Notes: generated from the sequence alone by a model not told the origin. DNA of 24,875 nt from Burkholderiales bacterium (GCA_016703325.1 JADJCH010000046.1:1-24875), one strand, 5' to 3'. Positions 1 through 6,852 are shown, counted from the first letter of the stretch. Made by a program: numbers and translations.

Positions 1-1
1 G

Positions 2-136
2 GATGCAATTGCAACGGCGGCATGTCTGGCTGAAATTCATCAGGTGGTACAAAGAACTGCAGCAGAAACAATAGCAGATACTGAAGCAAAGCTCAGGAAT
101 GGTACTTTCGTTTTATCGTTGGATGAAGATGACTGA
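2..136 (+). CDS. C-terminal end of an unidentified gene (partial)
   Basis: An open frame enters from the left edge and runs 44 codons to a TGA at 134-136. The residues are a plausible protein end: a helical, Ala/Glu/Thr-rich stretch followed by an acidic tail (SLDEDD). The stop overlaps the ATG at 129 of the next gene by 8 bases (ATGACTGA), the same junction that links the next two genes, which supports it being a real upstream member of the operon. I do not recognise the family from this fragment, and its start lies outside the window. Confidence 0.5.
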   Translation, partial: DAIATAACLAEIHQVVQRTAAETIADTEAKLRNGTFVLSLDEDD

Positions 137-617
137 ACGACATAGAAATTATTTCAGATCCTTCGTATTGACGAGGCTTTCGAGCAACTTTTTTAGCCTT
201 TTCAATGACCGCTACTTTGGTGGTTGCTTCTGGATGACGTTATTCATTGCCTGGGGTATGGTCGGATGCGGAACTTCCGCAGAGCGAGAAGAGCTGGCGC
301 GTGCGCAGTCAGAGCACAACTGGGCCATTATGATGGGGCTTGCTGCTGCTGTAGCGGTGTTAGTATTCTGGGTTAAATCAGCTACCTCTAAACGCCGACT
401 TCAGTCACGGAGGATCGAAATTGAAGCCGAGCTTCAGCCTTTGCGGAACTTGCTCGCTGATCGTCGACGAGAACTGGAGCAGATTCGCTCTGAGATTGTT
501 GGGGTCGAAAAAGAATCCCTGATTTCGAATGAAGCACAGATCCAGAAACAGTCGGATGCTATCAGTCGATTGGAACGGCGATTGACGAATCTGCAATCTG
601 GGAGGGGATATGATTGA
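129..617 (+). CDS. Putative lipoprotein with membrane helix and coiled coil
   Basis: Unrecognised protein of 162 residues. It has a basic, aromatic N-terminus and a hydrophobic stretch ending in a lipobox-like MVGC (Cys47). A short charged segment follows, then a membrane helix at about residues 65-82 and a charged coiled coil from about 87 to the end. The frame opens further at 99, but ATG 129 is preferred because it overlaps the upstream stop in the same 8-base pattern seen at 610. The signal region before Cys47 is long for a lipoprotein, so an internal start (ATG 234) or a plain membrane anchor is possible. It is followed directly by a gene of the same design. Codon use is AT-richer than in the genes beyond 2.7 kb. 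Function unknown. Confidence 0.6.
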   Translation: MTERHRNYFRSFVLTRLSSNFFSLFNDRYFGGCFWMTLFIAWGMVGCGTSAEREELARAQSEHNWAIMMGLAAAVAVLVFWVKSATSKRRLQSRRIEIEAELQPLRNLLADRRRELEQIRSEIVGVEKESLISNEAQIQKQSDAISRLERRLTNLQSGRGYD

Positions 618-1032
618 ACTGGAAATACGGCAATATTTTAGGAGATATCGGAGTATCGTTGGGGTCCTGTTGATATACACGCTGGTCGGCTGTGCCACTG
701 CTCAGCAGCACCGCGAGGACGCCGCTAGCTGGAGAACATTTGCTGCGATCGCGGCGCTGGTTGCATTTGGATTTTATATTTCAGAGCGAGGTCACGTGAG
801 CACGCTTGCGTCTCTTGAAGTTTCTGCTCAAGTGGAGAAAAAGGAAATTCCGACCTCTATCTCTGCAATTGATGCAGAAATCAAGAATGCAAGAGAAAGT
901 CTCGTGATGGCGGAGGGTATGCGACAAGTTGCCATCGAAAGGCTCGACTTTGCAGAAAATCTGGCTGGGGATGTGCAAAAACTTCACCTTGATGCCGGAT
1001 GGCTGGATGCGCCTTTCACTTCGGAGCGCTAA
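610..1032 (+). CDS. Putative lipoprotein, same architecture as its upstream neighbour
   Basis: Unrecognised protein of 140 residues. A short basic N-terminus and hydrophobic core end in a good lipobox (LVGC, Cys28). About 14 residues later comes a membrane helix (about 42-58), then a charged helical region likely to form a coiled coil (about 70-125). The start is well supported: a GGAGGGG Shine-Dalgarno at 601-607 and an 8-base overlap with the previous stop (ATGATTGA), suggesting translational coupling. With the preceding gene it looks like a tandem pair of diverged paralogues or a two-part envelope complex, superficially like phage spanin pairs, though I see no phage genes. Function unknown. 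Confidence 0.6.
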   Translation: MIELEIRQYFRRYRSIVGVLLIYTLVGCATAQQHREDAASWRTFAAIAALVAFGFYISERGHVSTLASLEVSAQVEKKEIPTSISAIDAEIKNARESLVMAEGMRQVAIERLDFAENLAGDVQKLHLDAGWLDAPFTSER

Positions 1033-1238
1033 GCAGCGCCGATGATGTTTCAATAAGATCCTCTTCGACGCACCGGGATCCTATTTGTCGCTGGTTTACA
1101 GAGGTTCGTGGTCTTCTATGCGGAGTGATGGCGACCTAAAGAGTGCTGGGTGGACTGCAACATCACCAAAATAGGCCCTTTTTTTTTGACCCGCTTAGCC
1201 TTGAAATGCCTGTCATCGCAATATTCTTGCTGCCTTGG
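1033..1238. other. Convergent intergenic region with a T9 tract
   Basis: Space between two convergent genes. A small hairpin (GCGCT, AAGC loop, AGCGC at 1026-1039) spans the upstream stop codon but has no T run after it. A run of nine T at 1179-1187 follows a weak GGTG/CACC stem at about 1150-1167, which could act as a poor rho-independent terminator for the plus-strand genes. No gene is supported here. Confidence 0.35.
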
Positions 1239-2045
1239 TCAATGCCTGAGGCGTTCGTCACCTGGTAGCTTGCCATAGGCGCCGCCCAAAATCCCCTTCG
1301 GGCCGCCGTGCGCATTCTCCATAAGGTTCGCCAGTTGTAACAATGCTTGCATGTCGCCCAAGTCTGCAGCTGATGCAAGTAGCCATCGTACATCACCCAA
1401 ATGATCCAATTTGCCGTCAGCATTCAATATTATCTGGGCAGCTAAATGAAATCCATCGGCCTTGCCCGTTCGGCCATAGGTGGTATACCAGTGGATCGCG
1501 AGGCCGGGATTGAAGGTGTCAAAGCGCTGGTCTGAGAAGAGAGCTCCAAGATGATTGGCTGCGCCAGTGTCGCCAGCCGCATAGCCGGCCTGAAAGTAAT
1601 TCGCAGCCTCGCGCATTCCCGCGCCCGGCAAGATACCGTCCGCAGCTAGAGCGCCCATCATGCAAAGTGAACCGGCGTGACCCGCGTCCGAGGCTAGCTT
1701 GAACCAGTGACTAGACTCAGATATATCTTTCGGCGTGCCTTCTCCCTTATAGTAGCACCAGGCAAGAGAGTCCATGGCCTCAATTGATCCTCCGAGTGCT
1801 GCGCGGTGAAAGAGTTGGAATGCTCGCAGCAAGTCCTTAGGGACTATCTGACCATTTGTCGCCATCTTGCCAAGGCCGAGCTGGGCGATGGCAATTCCGC
1901 CAGACGCGGCGTGTTCCAGGTGACTTAGTCCGACTCTGATGTCGCTGTTTGACTTGCGATTGAGAAAGATAACGCCGAGGGAGTTATCGTTGGAGAAATC
2001 CCGCTCGCTGCGCGCCTCGTATGCAAGAAATGGCAATGCGCTCAT
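1239..2045 (-). CDS. Sel1-like repeat protein
   Basis: Protein of 268 residues made mostly of Sel1-like (TPR-related) helical repeats, for example the blocks around HLEHAASGGIAIAQLGLG, RAALGGSIEAMDSLAWCYY and HWFKLASDAGHAGSLCMMG, about five in all. Such repeats form alpha-solenoid scaffolds for protein binding. The open frame extends to a TTG at 2105, but ATG 2045 is preferred because it overlaps (ATGA) the stop of the displaced C-terminal frame of the upstream TIR gene. No signal peptide or membrane helix is seen, so it is probably cytosolic. TIR domains and Sel1 repeats often occur together in bacteria, fused or adjacent, so this is plausibly the sensor or partner of the TIR protein. Its role in defence is inferred. 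Confidence 0.75.
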   Translation of the reverse strand: MSALPFLAYEARSERDFSNDNSLGVIFLNRKSNSDIRVGLSHLEHAASGGIAIAQLGLGKMATNGQIVPKDLLRAFQLFHRAALGGSIEAMDSLAWCYYKGEGTPKDISESSHWFKLASDAGHAGSLCMMGALAADGILPGAGMREAANYFQAGYAAGDTGAANHLGALFSDQRFDTFNPGLAIHWYTTYGRTGKADGFHLAAQIILNADGKLDHLGDVRWLLASAADLGDMQALLQLANLMENAHGGPKGILGGAYGKLPGDERLRH

Positions 2046-2239
2046 TCTTGCGCCCAATCCTTCAAACACTGCTTGCACCATACAGCCGCCAAGTCGCCCT
2101 GACAATTTTTGGCGCTATCTGGAGTAGTTGTTCCAGCGTAAATCGTCGTAAAGGCCATATCAAGAGACTCTTTCCAGGAGGCAGAAATGTCTTGCTGTGA
2201 AAAGACAAAGTCGCTGCCTAACAGAGCATCGAGTTGTAC
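2042..2239 (-). pseudogene. Displaced C-terminal tail of the TIR gene (+1 frame)
   Basis: In the frame next to the TIR reading frame, 65 clean codons run from 2239 to a TGA at 2044-2042 and read like real protein (VQLDALLGSDFVFSQQDISA onward, ending DWAQE). A TAA at 2242-2240 lies just before this stretch in that frame, so it cannot be entered from upstream without a shift. Its TGA overlaps the Sel1 gene ATG (ATGA), as expected for the natural gene end. Removing one base near 2240-2230 would join it to the TIR domain and give about 190 residues. The cause may be a disabling mutation, a sequencing error or, less likely, programmed frameshifting. Confidence 0.65.
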
Positions 2240-2615
2240 TTAGTCGCAAAGTGTCGAATAGTGTCTGGATATCAGAGAATCGACCGAAGGCTTCTTCCCA
2301 AAATACTTCAGGGGTATGAATTCCGTAGAAAGGCAGGCGAGGACTGCATGGTTGTATCTTGATGGGGATAATTTTCCCCAAATCAAGCGCTAGCGTTGCT
2401 TCATTGATGACCCAGGTGCTGTCTATGGATTTTGGTGACCAAAGTACGATCACTGTGTCTGCTGCGCGAATTTGAGAATCAATGACTCGATTAAAAGTTT
2501 GGCCAGCCGAAAGTTGCTGGTCCCACCAGACCTCAACACCCATCTGCACGAGAATTTGTGCCAATGCCGCAGCCGCGTTCTTGTCTGGTCGGCTATAAGA
2601 AATGACTGTCCTCAT
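2160..2615 (-). CDS. TIR-domain protein (apparently frameshifted)
   Basis: The N-terminal 125 or so residues are a bacterial TIR domain: an ISYSRPD start, VWWDQQLSAG box, VIVLWSPKS strand, and WVINE (Trp68 to Glu72) carrying the glutamate that is catalytic in NAD-cleaving TIR domains. This family commonly serves in antiphage defence by consuming NAD or making cyclic ADP-ribose signals. ATG 2615 has GGGGAG about 10 bases upstream. As sequenced the frame ends at 2160 after 151 residues, but the last 26 (Arg/Cys-rich) look out of frame. The true tail appears to continue in the +1 frame to 2042. The TIR domain itself is complete, so the truncated product could still be active. The gene lies 84 bases downstream of lysS on the same strand, in AT-richer DNA. 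Confidence 0.75.
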   Translation of the reverse strand: MRTVISYSRPDKNAAAALAQILVQMGVEVWWDQQLSAGQTFNRVIDSQIRAADTVIVLWSPKSIDSTWVINEATLALDLGKIIPIKIQPCSPRLPFYGIHTPEVFWEEAFGRFSDIQTLFDTLRLSTTRCSVRQRLCLFTARHFCLLERVS

Positions 2616-2699
2616 GCTGCTCTATCTCCCCTGCCAAGAAGATCAAAACACTTCACACGTTATTGCCGAGAGAAACAATTCGCCCTGCTCAGCCAATGT

Positions 2700-4250
2700 C
2701 TACCCCTCGCGCCGCAGCGCCGGGAACAGCAGCACGTCGCGGATGCTGGGGCTGTCGGTGATCAGCATGATCAGGCGGTCGATGCCGATGCCGCAGCCGC
2801 CGGTTGGGGGCATGCCGTATTCCAGCGCGCGGATGAAGTCGGCGTCGTAGAACATCGCCTCGTCGTCGCCGGCTTCCTTGTTCTTCACCTGGGACTGGAA
2901 ACGTTCGGCCTGGTCCTCGGCATCGTTCAGCTCGGAGAAACCGTTGGCGTACTCCCGGCCGGTGATGAAGAGCTCGAAGCGTTCGGTGATGGCCGGGTTG
3001 CTGTCGCTGGCGCGCGCCAGCGGGCTGACCTCCACCGGGTAGTCGATGATGAAGGTGGGCTGCCAGAGCTTCTCCTCCACCACCGCCTCGAACAGGCCGA
3101 ACTGCAGCTCCGGCAGCGTCCAGTGCGCCGGCGGCTCCTCGCCCAGGCTCTTGAGCTTGTCGTGCAGGAAGGCGGCGTCGCCGGCCTGTTCGTCGGTCAG
3201 ACCGGCGTGCACCACCAGCGACTGGCGCACGGACAGGCGGGCGAAGGGTTCGTCCAGGTGAACCTCGCGGCCGGCGTAGGTGACACGGGCCGAACCGGTG
3301 GCCGAGCGCGCCGCATGGCGGAACACCTGCTCGGTGAAGTCCATCAGGTCGTGGTGGTTCCACCAGGCCGCGTAGAACTCCATCATCGTGAATTCGGGGT
3401 TGTGCCGAACCGAGATGCCTTCGTTGCGGAAGTTGCGGTTGATCTCGAACACCCGCTCGAAGCCGCCCACCACCAGCCGCTTGAGGTACAGCTCCGGCGC
3501 GATGCGCAGGAACATCTCCTGGTCCAGCGCGTTGTGGTGGGTGATGAAGGGCTTGGCGTTGGCGCCGCCGGGAATCGGGTGGAGCATGGGCGTCTCCACC
3601 TCCAGGAAGTGGTGCTCCAGCATGAACTGGCGGATGCTGGCCACGGCCTTGCTGCGGGCGCGGAAACGCTCGCGCGCGGCGTCGTCGGTGATCAGGTCGA
3701 CGTAGCGCTGGCGGTACTTCTGCTCCTGGTCGGTCATGCCGTGGAACTTGTCCGGCAGCGGCCGCAGGCTCTTGGTCAGCAGGCGGATCGAGTTGACCTT
3801 GATCGACAGCTCACCCGTCTTGGTGCGAAACAGCGTGCCCTCGGCCCCCAGGATGTCGCCCAGGTCCCAGCGCTTGAAGGCGGCCAGCGTCTCGGCGCCC
3901 ACCGCGTCCTGCGTCACGTAGAGCTGGATGCGTGGGTTGCCGCTGTCCGAGCCGTCCTGCAGCGTGGCGAAGCAGGCCTTGCCCATCACCCGCTTGAGCA
4001 TCATGCGACCGCCCACGCAGGCGGTGACCGGGTGGGCCTCCAGCTCCTCAGCGGTCTTGCCCTCGTGCAGGCGATGCAGGTCGGCGGCGTGGTCGCGCGG
4101 CTTGAAGTCGTTGGGGAAGGCGGCCGAGCCCGAGGCCCGCGCCTGTTCACGGATCGCGGCAAGTTTTTCGCGCCGTTCGGCGATCAGCTGGTTGTCGTCG
4201 GAGGCAACAGCGGTGACTGCGGCGGCGGGCGCTTGCGGAGCTTGGCTCAT
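2700..4250 (-). CDS. lysS: Lysyl-tRNA synthetase (class II)
   Basis: Charges tRNA-Lys with lysine using ATP; cytosolic and essential. The protein is about 516 residues, the usual length. An N-terminal OB-fold anticodon-binding domain (about 60-170) is followed by the class II catalytic core: motif 1 near FLEVETPML, motif 2 with FRNEGISVRHNPEFTMMEF, and motif 3 with GGCGIGIDRLIMLITD near the C-terminus. The frame also has an ATG at 4265, which would add five residues (MLQPT). I prefer 4250 because homologues begin with a short Ala/Pro-rich tail just before the conserved DNQLIAERREKLAAIRE helix, but neither start has a clear ribosome site. It is transcribed away from wlbA from a shared intergenic region. 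Composition matches the GC-rich chromosome, unlike the DNA just beyond its 3' end. Confidence 0.96.
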   Translation of the reverse strand: MSQAPQAPAAAVTAVASDDNQLIAERREKLAAIREQARASGSAAFPNDFKPRDHAADLHRLHEGKTAEELEAHPVTACVGGRMMLKRVMGKACFATLQDGSDSGNPRIQLYVTQDAVGAETLAAFKRWDLGDILGAEGTLFRTKTGELSIKVNSIRLLTKSLRPLPDKFHGMTDQEQKYRQRYVDLITDDAARERFRARSKAVASIRQFMLEHHFLEVETPMLHPIPGGANAKPFITHHNALDQEMFLRIAPELYLKRLVVGGFERVFEINRNFRNEGISVRHNPEFTMMEFYAAWWNHHDLMDFTEQVFRHAARSATGSARVTYAGREVHLDEPFARLSVRQSLVVHAGLTDEQAGDAAFLHDKLKSLGEEPPAHWTLPELQFGLFEAVVEEKLWQPTFIIDYPVEVSPLARASDSNPAITERFELFITGREYANGFSELNDAEDQAERFQSQVKNKEAGDDEAMFYDADFIRALEYGMPPTGGCGIGIDRLIMLITDSPSIRDVLLFPALRREG

Positions 4251-4280
4251 GGTGGGCTGCAACATGTTGAATTTGCTGCG

Positions 4281-4314
4281 ATTTTAGGCGGCCCTCCGGG
4301 TGGACCCCTAAAAT
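4281..4314. promoter_or_regulatory. Symmetric divergent promoter region between lysS and wlbA
   Basis: A perfect 8-base inverted repeat, ATTTTAGG (4281-4288) and CCTAAAAT (4307-4314), lies between the two divergent genes. Read outward, each arm supplies a TAAAAT -10-like hexamer, one toward lysS and one toward wlbA, each falling near the other's -35 position. The -35 matches are poor. Either RNA polymerase could compete for the two directions, or the repeat could be a regulator site. Confidence 0.45.
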
Positions 4315-4347
4315 TCACGGTTTGCTCTTCACGCTGCGCGCTGCGCC

Positions 4348-5403
4348 ATGACCGCCTACCCCATCACCGACCGCAAGATCAGGTTCGCCCTGGTGGGCTG
4401 CGGGCGCATCTCGAAGAACCACTTCGGCTCCCTGCAGCAGCATGCCGAGCGCGCCGAACTGGTAGCCGTGTGCGACAGCCTGGTCGAGCGCGCTCAGGCC
4501 GCCGCGGCGCAGACCGGTGCCAAGGCCTTCCACTCGCTGGACGCGCTGCTGGCCGGTTCCGACGCCGACATCGTCGTGCTCACCACCCCCAGCGGCCTGC
4601 ACCCGCAACAGGCCATCCGGGTGGCCCGCGCCGGTCGCCATGTGCTGAGCGAAAAGCCCATGGCCACCAAGTGGGAGGAGGGCGTGGCCATGGTGCAGGC
4701 CTGCCGCGATGCGGGCGTCAAGCTCTTCGTCGTCAAGCAGAACCGCCTGAACGCGACGATGCAGCTGTTGAAGAAGGCGATCGACCAGAAGCGCTTCGGC
4801 CGCATCCACATGGTGACGGTCAACGTCTTCTGGACCCGCCCGCAGAGCTACTACGACGAGGCGCCCTGGCGCGGCCGCTGGGACATGGACGGCGGCGCCT
4901 TCATGAACCAGGCCAGCCACTACGTGGACATGGTCGACTGGCTGGTGGGTCCGGTGGACAACGTGCACGCCTACACCGCCACCCAGGCCCGCGACATCGA
5001 GGCCGAGGACAGCGGCATCATGACCCTGCGCCTGCGCGCCGGGGGCCTGGCCAGCATCAACGTCACGATGCTGACCTGGCCGAAGAACCTGGAAGGCTCC
5101 ATCACCGTGTTGGGCGAACGCGGCACGGTGCGCATCGGCGGCGTGGCGGTCAACGAGATCCAGCACTGGGAGTTCGACGAAAAGCGGCCGGAGGATGCCG
5201 AAATCGCCGCGGCCAGCTACGCCACCCCCTCGGTCTACGGCTTCGGCCACCCGCTGTACTACGACAACGTCATCAACACCCTGCGCGGCGAGGCGCATGC
5301 TGAGGTGGACGGCTACTCCGGCCTGCGCTCGCTGGAGGTGCTGATTGCCGGCTACCGCAGCGCGCGCGACGGCGTGCGGGTGGGGCTGCCGCTGGTGTTC
5401 TAG
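4348..5403 (+). CDS. wlbA: UDP-N-acetylglucosaminuronate 3-dehydrogenase, WlbA type
   Basis: Gfo/Idh/MocA-family oxidoreductase of 351 residues. WlbA enzymes oxidise C3 of UDP-2-acetamido-2-deoxyglucuronate to the 3-keto sugar, the substrate for the WlbC aminotransferase. The N-terminal Rossmann fold has GCGRIS at 17-22. EKP (102-104) carries the conserved lysine, and MNQASHYVD contains Asn187 and His191 of the substrate site. KIRFALVGCGRISKNHFG and NLEGSITVLGERGTVRIGG closely resemble Bordetella/Chromobacterium WlbA as I recall them. This is the first gene of the polysaccharide cluster. It is separated from wlbB by two toxin-antitoxin pairs, which is unusual because wlbA-wlbB-wlbC are normally contiguous. 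Cytosolic. Confidence 0.9.
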   Translation: MTAYPITDRKIRFALVGCGRISKNHFGSLQQHAERAELVAVCDSLVERAQAAAAQTGAKAFHSLDALLAGSDADIVVLTTPSGLHPQQAIRVARAGRHVLSEKPMATKWEEGVAMVQACRDAGVKLFVVKQNRLNATMQLLKKAIDQKRFGRIHMVTVNVFWTRPQSYYDEAPWRGRWDMDGGAFMNQASHYVDMVDWLVGPVDNVHAYTATQARDIEAEDSGIMTLRLRAGGLASINVTMLTWPKNLEGSITVLGERGTVRIGGVAVNEIQHWEFDEKRPEDAEIAAASYATPSVYGFGHPLYYDNVINTLRGEAHAEVDGYSGLRSLEVLIAGYRSARDGVRVGLPLVF

Positions 5404-5419
5404 TTCCGATTGGCGCCCA

Positions 5420-5448
5420 TTGGTTGGAAGATTCCTCTGGAGTAGGAT
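5420..5448 (+). promoter_or_regulatory. Candidate sigma-70 promoter for the first toxin-antitoxin pair
   Basis: TTGGTT (5420-5425), a 17-base spacer and TAGGAT (5443-5448) stand 27 bases before the antitoxin ATG at 5475. A short palindrome, GGAAGATTCC (5426-5435), lies in the spacer and could be an autoregulatory site. This is a motif match only. Confidence 0.4.
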
Positions 5449-5474
5449 CAACATCAATCGGTCGGAGGGCATCC

Positions 5475-5756
5475 ATGCAGGTCGTCGTCAGTGACAAAGG
5501 TCAGATCACGCTGCCGCAGGCGCTCAGGCGGCAAATGGGCATCGAACCGGGCAGCCGGCTGGAAATCGACTCCATGAGCGATGGCAGCCTGCGCGTGCGG
5601 GCTTTGACCCGTGGGGCCGAGGGACTGGCGGGTCTGCTGCACCGGCCCGGCCGGCCGGCGGTTTCCCTGGAAGCCATGGACGAGGGCATTGCCGCTGCAG
5701 TGGCCGCGCGAGACGCCCGTGCCCGCCGCAAGGACAGCCCCCTGACCGGCGAATGA
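5475..5756 (+). CDS. AbrB/MazE-family antitoxin (VapB-like), module 1
   Basis: Protein of 93 residues. The N-terminal half is a swapped-hairpin AbrB domain (VVVSDKGQITLPQALRRQMG, then EPGSRLEID), the DNA-binding fold of MazE/VapB antitoxins. The C-terminal half is a polar arm (HRPGRPAVSLEAMDEGIAAA onward) expected to wrap the toxin. ATG 5475 has GGAGG 9 bases upstream; the frame opens earlier, at 5424, but that start lacks a ribosome site and adds non-conserved residues. The stop overlaps the toxin start (ATGA at 5753). Together with the toxin it would repress its own promoter, as is usual for the family. Confidence 0.85.
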   Translation: MQVVVSDKGQITLPQALRRQMGIEPGSRLEIDSMSDGSLRVRALTRGAEGLAGLLHRPGRPAVSLEAMDEGIAAAVAARDARARRKDSPLTGE

Positions 5757-6148
5757 TCGCGATCGACACGAATGTCCTGGTGCGCTTGCTCGTGCGCGAT
5801 GACGAGAAACAGTTCGCCCAGGTCCTGCAACTTTTTAACGACCATGTGGATGAGCCGGCATCGCTTTGGGTGAGCGATGTGGTGCTGTCCGAGGTGACCT
5901 GGGTGTTGAGCCGGACCTATGGATTCGACCGGGCGTCCGTCGCCACGGCCCTGCGGGCCATGACGGTCAATGCCACCCTGGCGCTGGAATCCGCGTCAGA
6001 GGTGCGTCAAGCCCTCACCCTGTACGAGCAGGGGCCGGCGGATTTTCCGGACTGCCTGTTGGCGGTGCAGGCCGCAGCAGGTGGCGCTGACCGCGTTGTG
6101 ACCTTCGACCGCCGCATGCGCCATCTGCCCGGTGTTCAGTTGTTGTGA
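5753..6148 (+). CDS. PIN-domain toxin, VapC-like, module 1
   Basis: Protein of 131 residues forming a single PIN ribonuclease domain. The acidic metal-binding residues are all present: Asp5 (IDTNVLVRLL), Glu47 (VLSEVTWVLSR), Asp97/Asp100 (ADFPDCLL) and Asp119 (VTFDRRM). VapC toxins of this fold cleave structured RNA such as initiator tRNA or 23S rRNA loops; the target here cannot be read from sequence. The 4-base ATGA overlap with the antitoxin supports coupled translation. The intact active site suggests a functional toxin held by its antitoxin. Confidence 0.88.
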   Translation: MIAIDTNVLVRLLVRDDEKQFAQVLQLFNDHVDEPASLWVSDVVLSEVTWVLSRTYGFDRASVATALRAMTVNATLALESASEVRQALTLYEQGPADFPDCLLAVQAAAGGADRVVTFDRRMRHLPGVQLL

Positions 6149-6166
6149 CTGGGCTGCAGGTGCCTC

Positions 6167-6192
6167 GGATCTACAATGCCGGATGTAGATCC
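6167..6192. promoter_or_regulatory. Inverted repeat operator over a -10 element, module 2
   Basis: Perfect 9-base arms GGATCTACA (6167-6175) and TGTAGATCC (6184-6192) are separated by 8 bases. TACAAT (6172-6177), a good -10 hexamer, starts inside the left arm; no convincing -35 is seen. The site sits 20 bases before the antitoxin start and is well placed for autoregulation by the AbrB-type antitoxin-toxin complex. Confidence 0.6.
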
Positions 6193-6212
6193 TTGCCGGT
6201 TGGAGGTGTGTT

Positions 6213-6449
6213 GTGCAAGTTGCAAAATGGGGCAACAGCCTGGCGGTCCGCTTGCCGGCGGGTCTGGTGGAAGCGTTGGACTTGAAGCCGGGCGACCACA
6301 TCGAGATCCAGATTGCTGGAGAACGCCGTCTGGAGGTCGAGAAGACACCGTCGCCGGTCGAGTTGCTGGAGCGTTTGCGTCGGCTGCGGGGCCGTTTGCC
6401 TGCGGACATTCGGTTCGATCGGCTGGAGGCCCACGAAGGCCGTGGCTGA
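6213..6449 (+). CDS. AbrB/MazE-family antitoxin, module 2
   Basis: Protein of 78 residues starting at GTG 6213, with GGAGGT about 7 bases upstream. The N-terminus matches the MazE-type AbrB fold (VAKWGNSLAVRLPAGLVEAL, then KPGDHIEIQ). The C-terminal part (SPVELLERLRRLRGRLPADI) is a helical toxin-binding arm. It overlaps the following toxin start by 8 bases. It is a different subfamily from the AbrB antitoxin of module 1, so the two modules are probably separate acquisitions and not a recent duplication. Confidence 0.85.
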   Translation: MQVAKWGNSLAVRLPAGLVEALDLKPGDHIEIQIAGERRLEVEKTPSPVELLERLRRLRGRLPADIRFDRLEAHEGRG

Positions 6450-6852
6450 GGTCGGCTTTCTGGACACCAACGTCCTGCTCTACCTGCTGTCGGCGGATCC
6501 GCGCAAGGCCGAACGCGCTGAAGCCCTGGTGGGCCGGGGCGGCTGGGTCAGCGTCCAGGTGCTCAACGAGTTTGCTTCGGTGGCGTCGCGCAAGTACAGA
6601 CTGGGGTGGGAAGAGATCCGCGAGGTGCTGGCCGCTGTGCGGGCACATTGCGGCGTCGTTGCGCTCACGCCGGAGCTGCACGACCGTGGGCTGGACCTGC
6701 TCGAATCACACAGCCTGTCCGTCTTCGACGCCATGATCGTTGCGGCAGCGCAGGAAGCCGGGTGCACGGTGCTCTGGTCCGAGGACATGCAGGACGGCAA
6801 GGTGTTCGAGTCCGTTCTGCAACTGCGCAACCCCTTCAAGGAAATCCACTGA
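6442..6852 (+). CDS. PIN-domain toxin, VapC-like, module 2
   Basis: Protein of 136 residues from GTG 6442; the open frame extends upstream to 6313, but that portion is antitoxin read out of frame. PIN active-site acids are Asp8 (FLDTNVLLYLL), Glu43 (VLNEFASV), Asp96 (VFDAMIVAAA) and Asp115/Asp118 (WSEDMQDG). The first two bases of its TGA stop precede the A shared with the wlbB ATG (TGATG at 6850-6854), so wlbB is probably translated by re-initiation from this toxin. Its C-terminal SED-[ML]-QDG and NPF motifs recur in the module 5 toxin, showing these two are related. Confidence 0.88.
   Translation: MAEVGFLDTNVLLYLLSADPRKAERAEALVGRGGWVSVQVLNEFASVASRKYRLGWEEIREVLAAVRAHCGVVALTPELHDRGLDLLESHSLSVFDAMIVAAAQEAGCTVLWSEDMQDGKVFESVLQLRNPFKEIH

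Noticed and set aside
1..1032. Prophage spanin (Rz/Rz1) reading of the two lipoprotein genes
   Set aside because: The genes overlap by only 8 bases and both carry a lipobox and a membrane helix, unlike an Rz/Rz1 pair, and no holin, endolysin or other phage gene is visible.
1163..1423. 86-codon minus-strand open frame near the Sel1 gene end
   Set aside because: It overlaps the Sel1 gene in another frame, has no ribosome site or recognisable motif, and its C-terminal Lys run is just the T9 tract.
2472..5303. 943-codon plus-strand open frame across lysS and wlbA
   Set aside because: It runs antisense to lysS and then out of frame through wlbA; the residues are low-complexity Val/Leu/Gly/Arg/His strings typical of GC-rich shadow frames and match no family.
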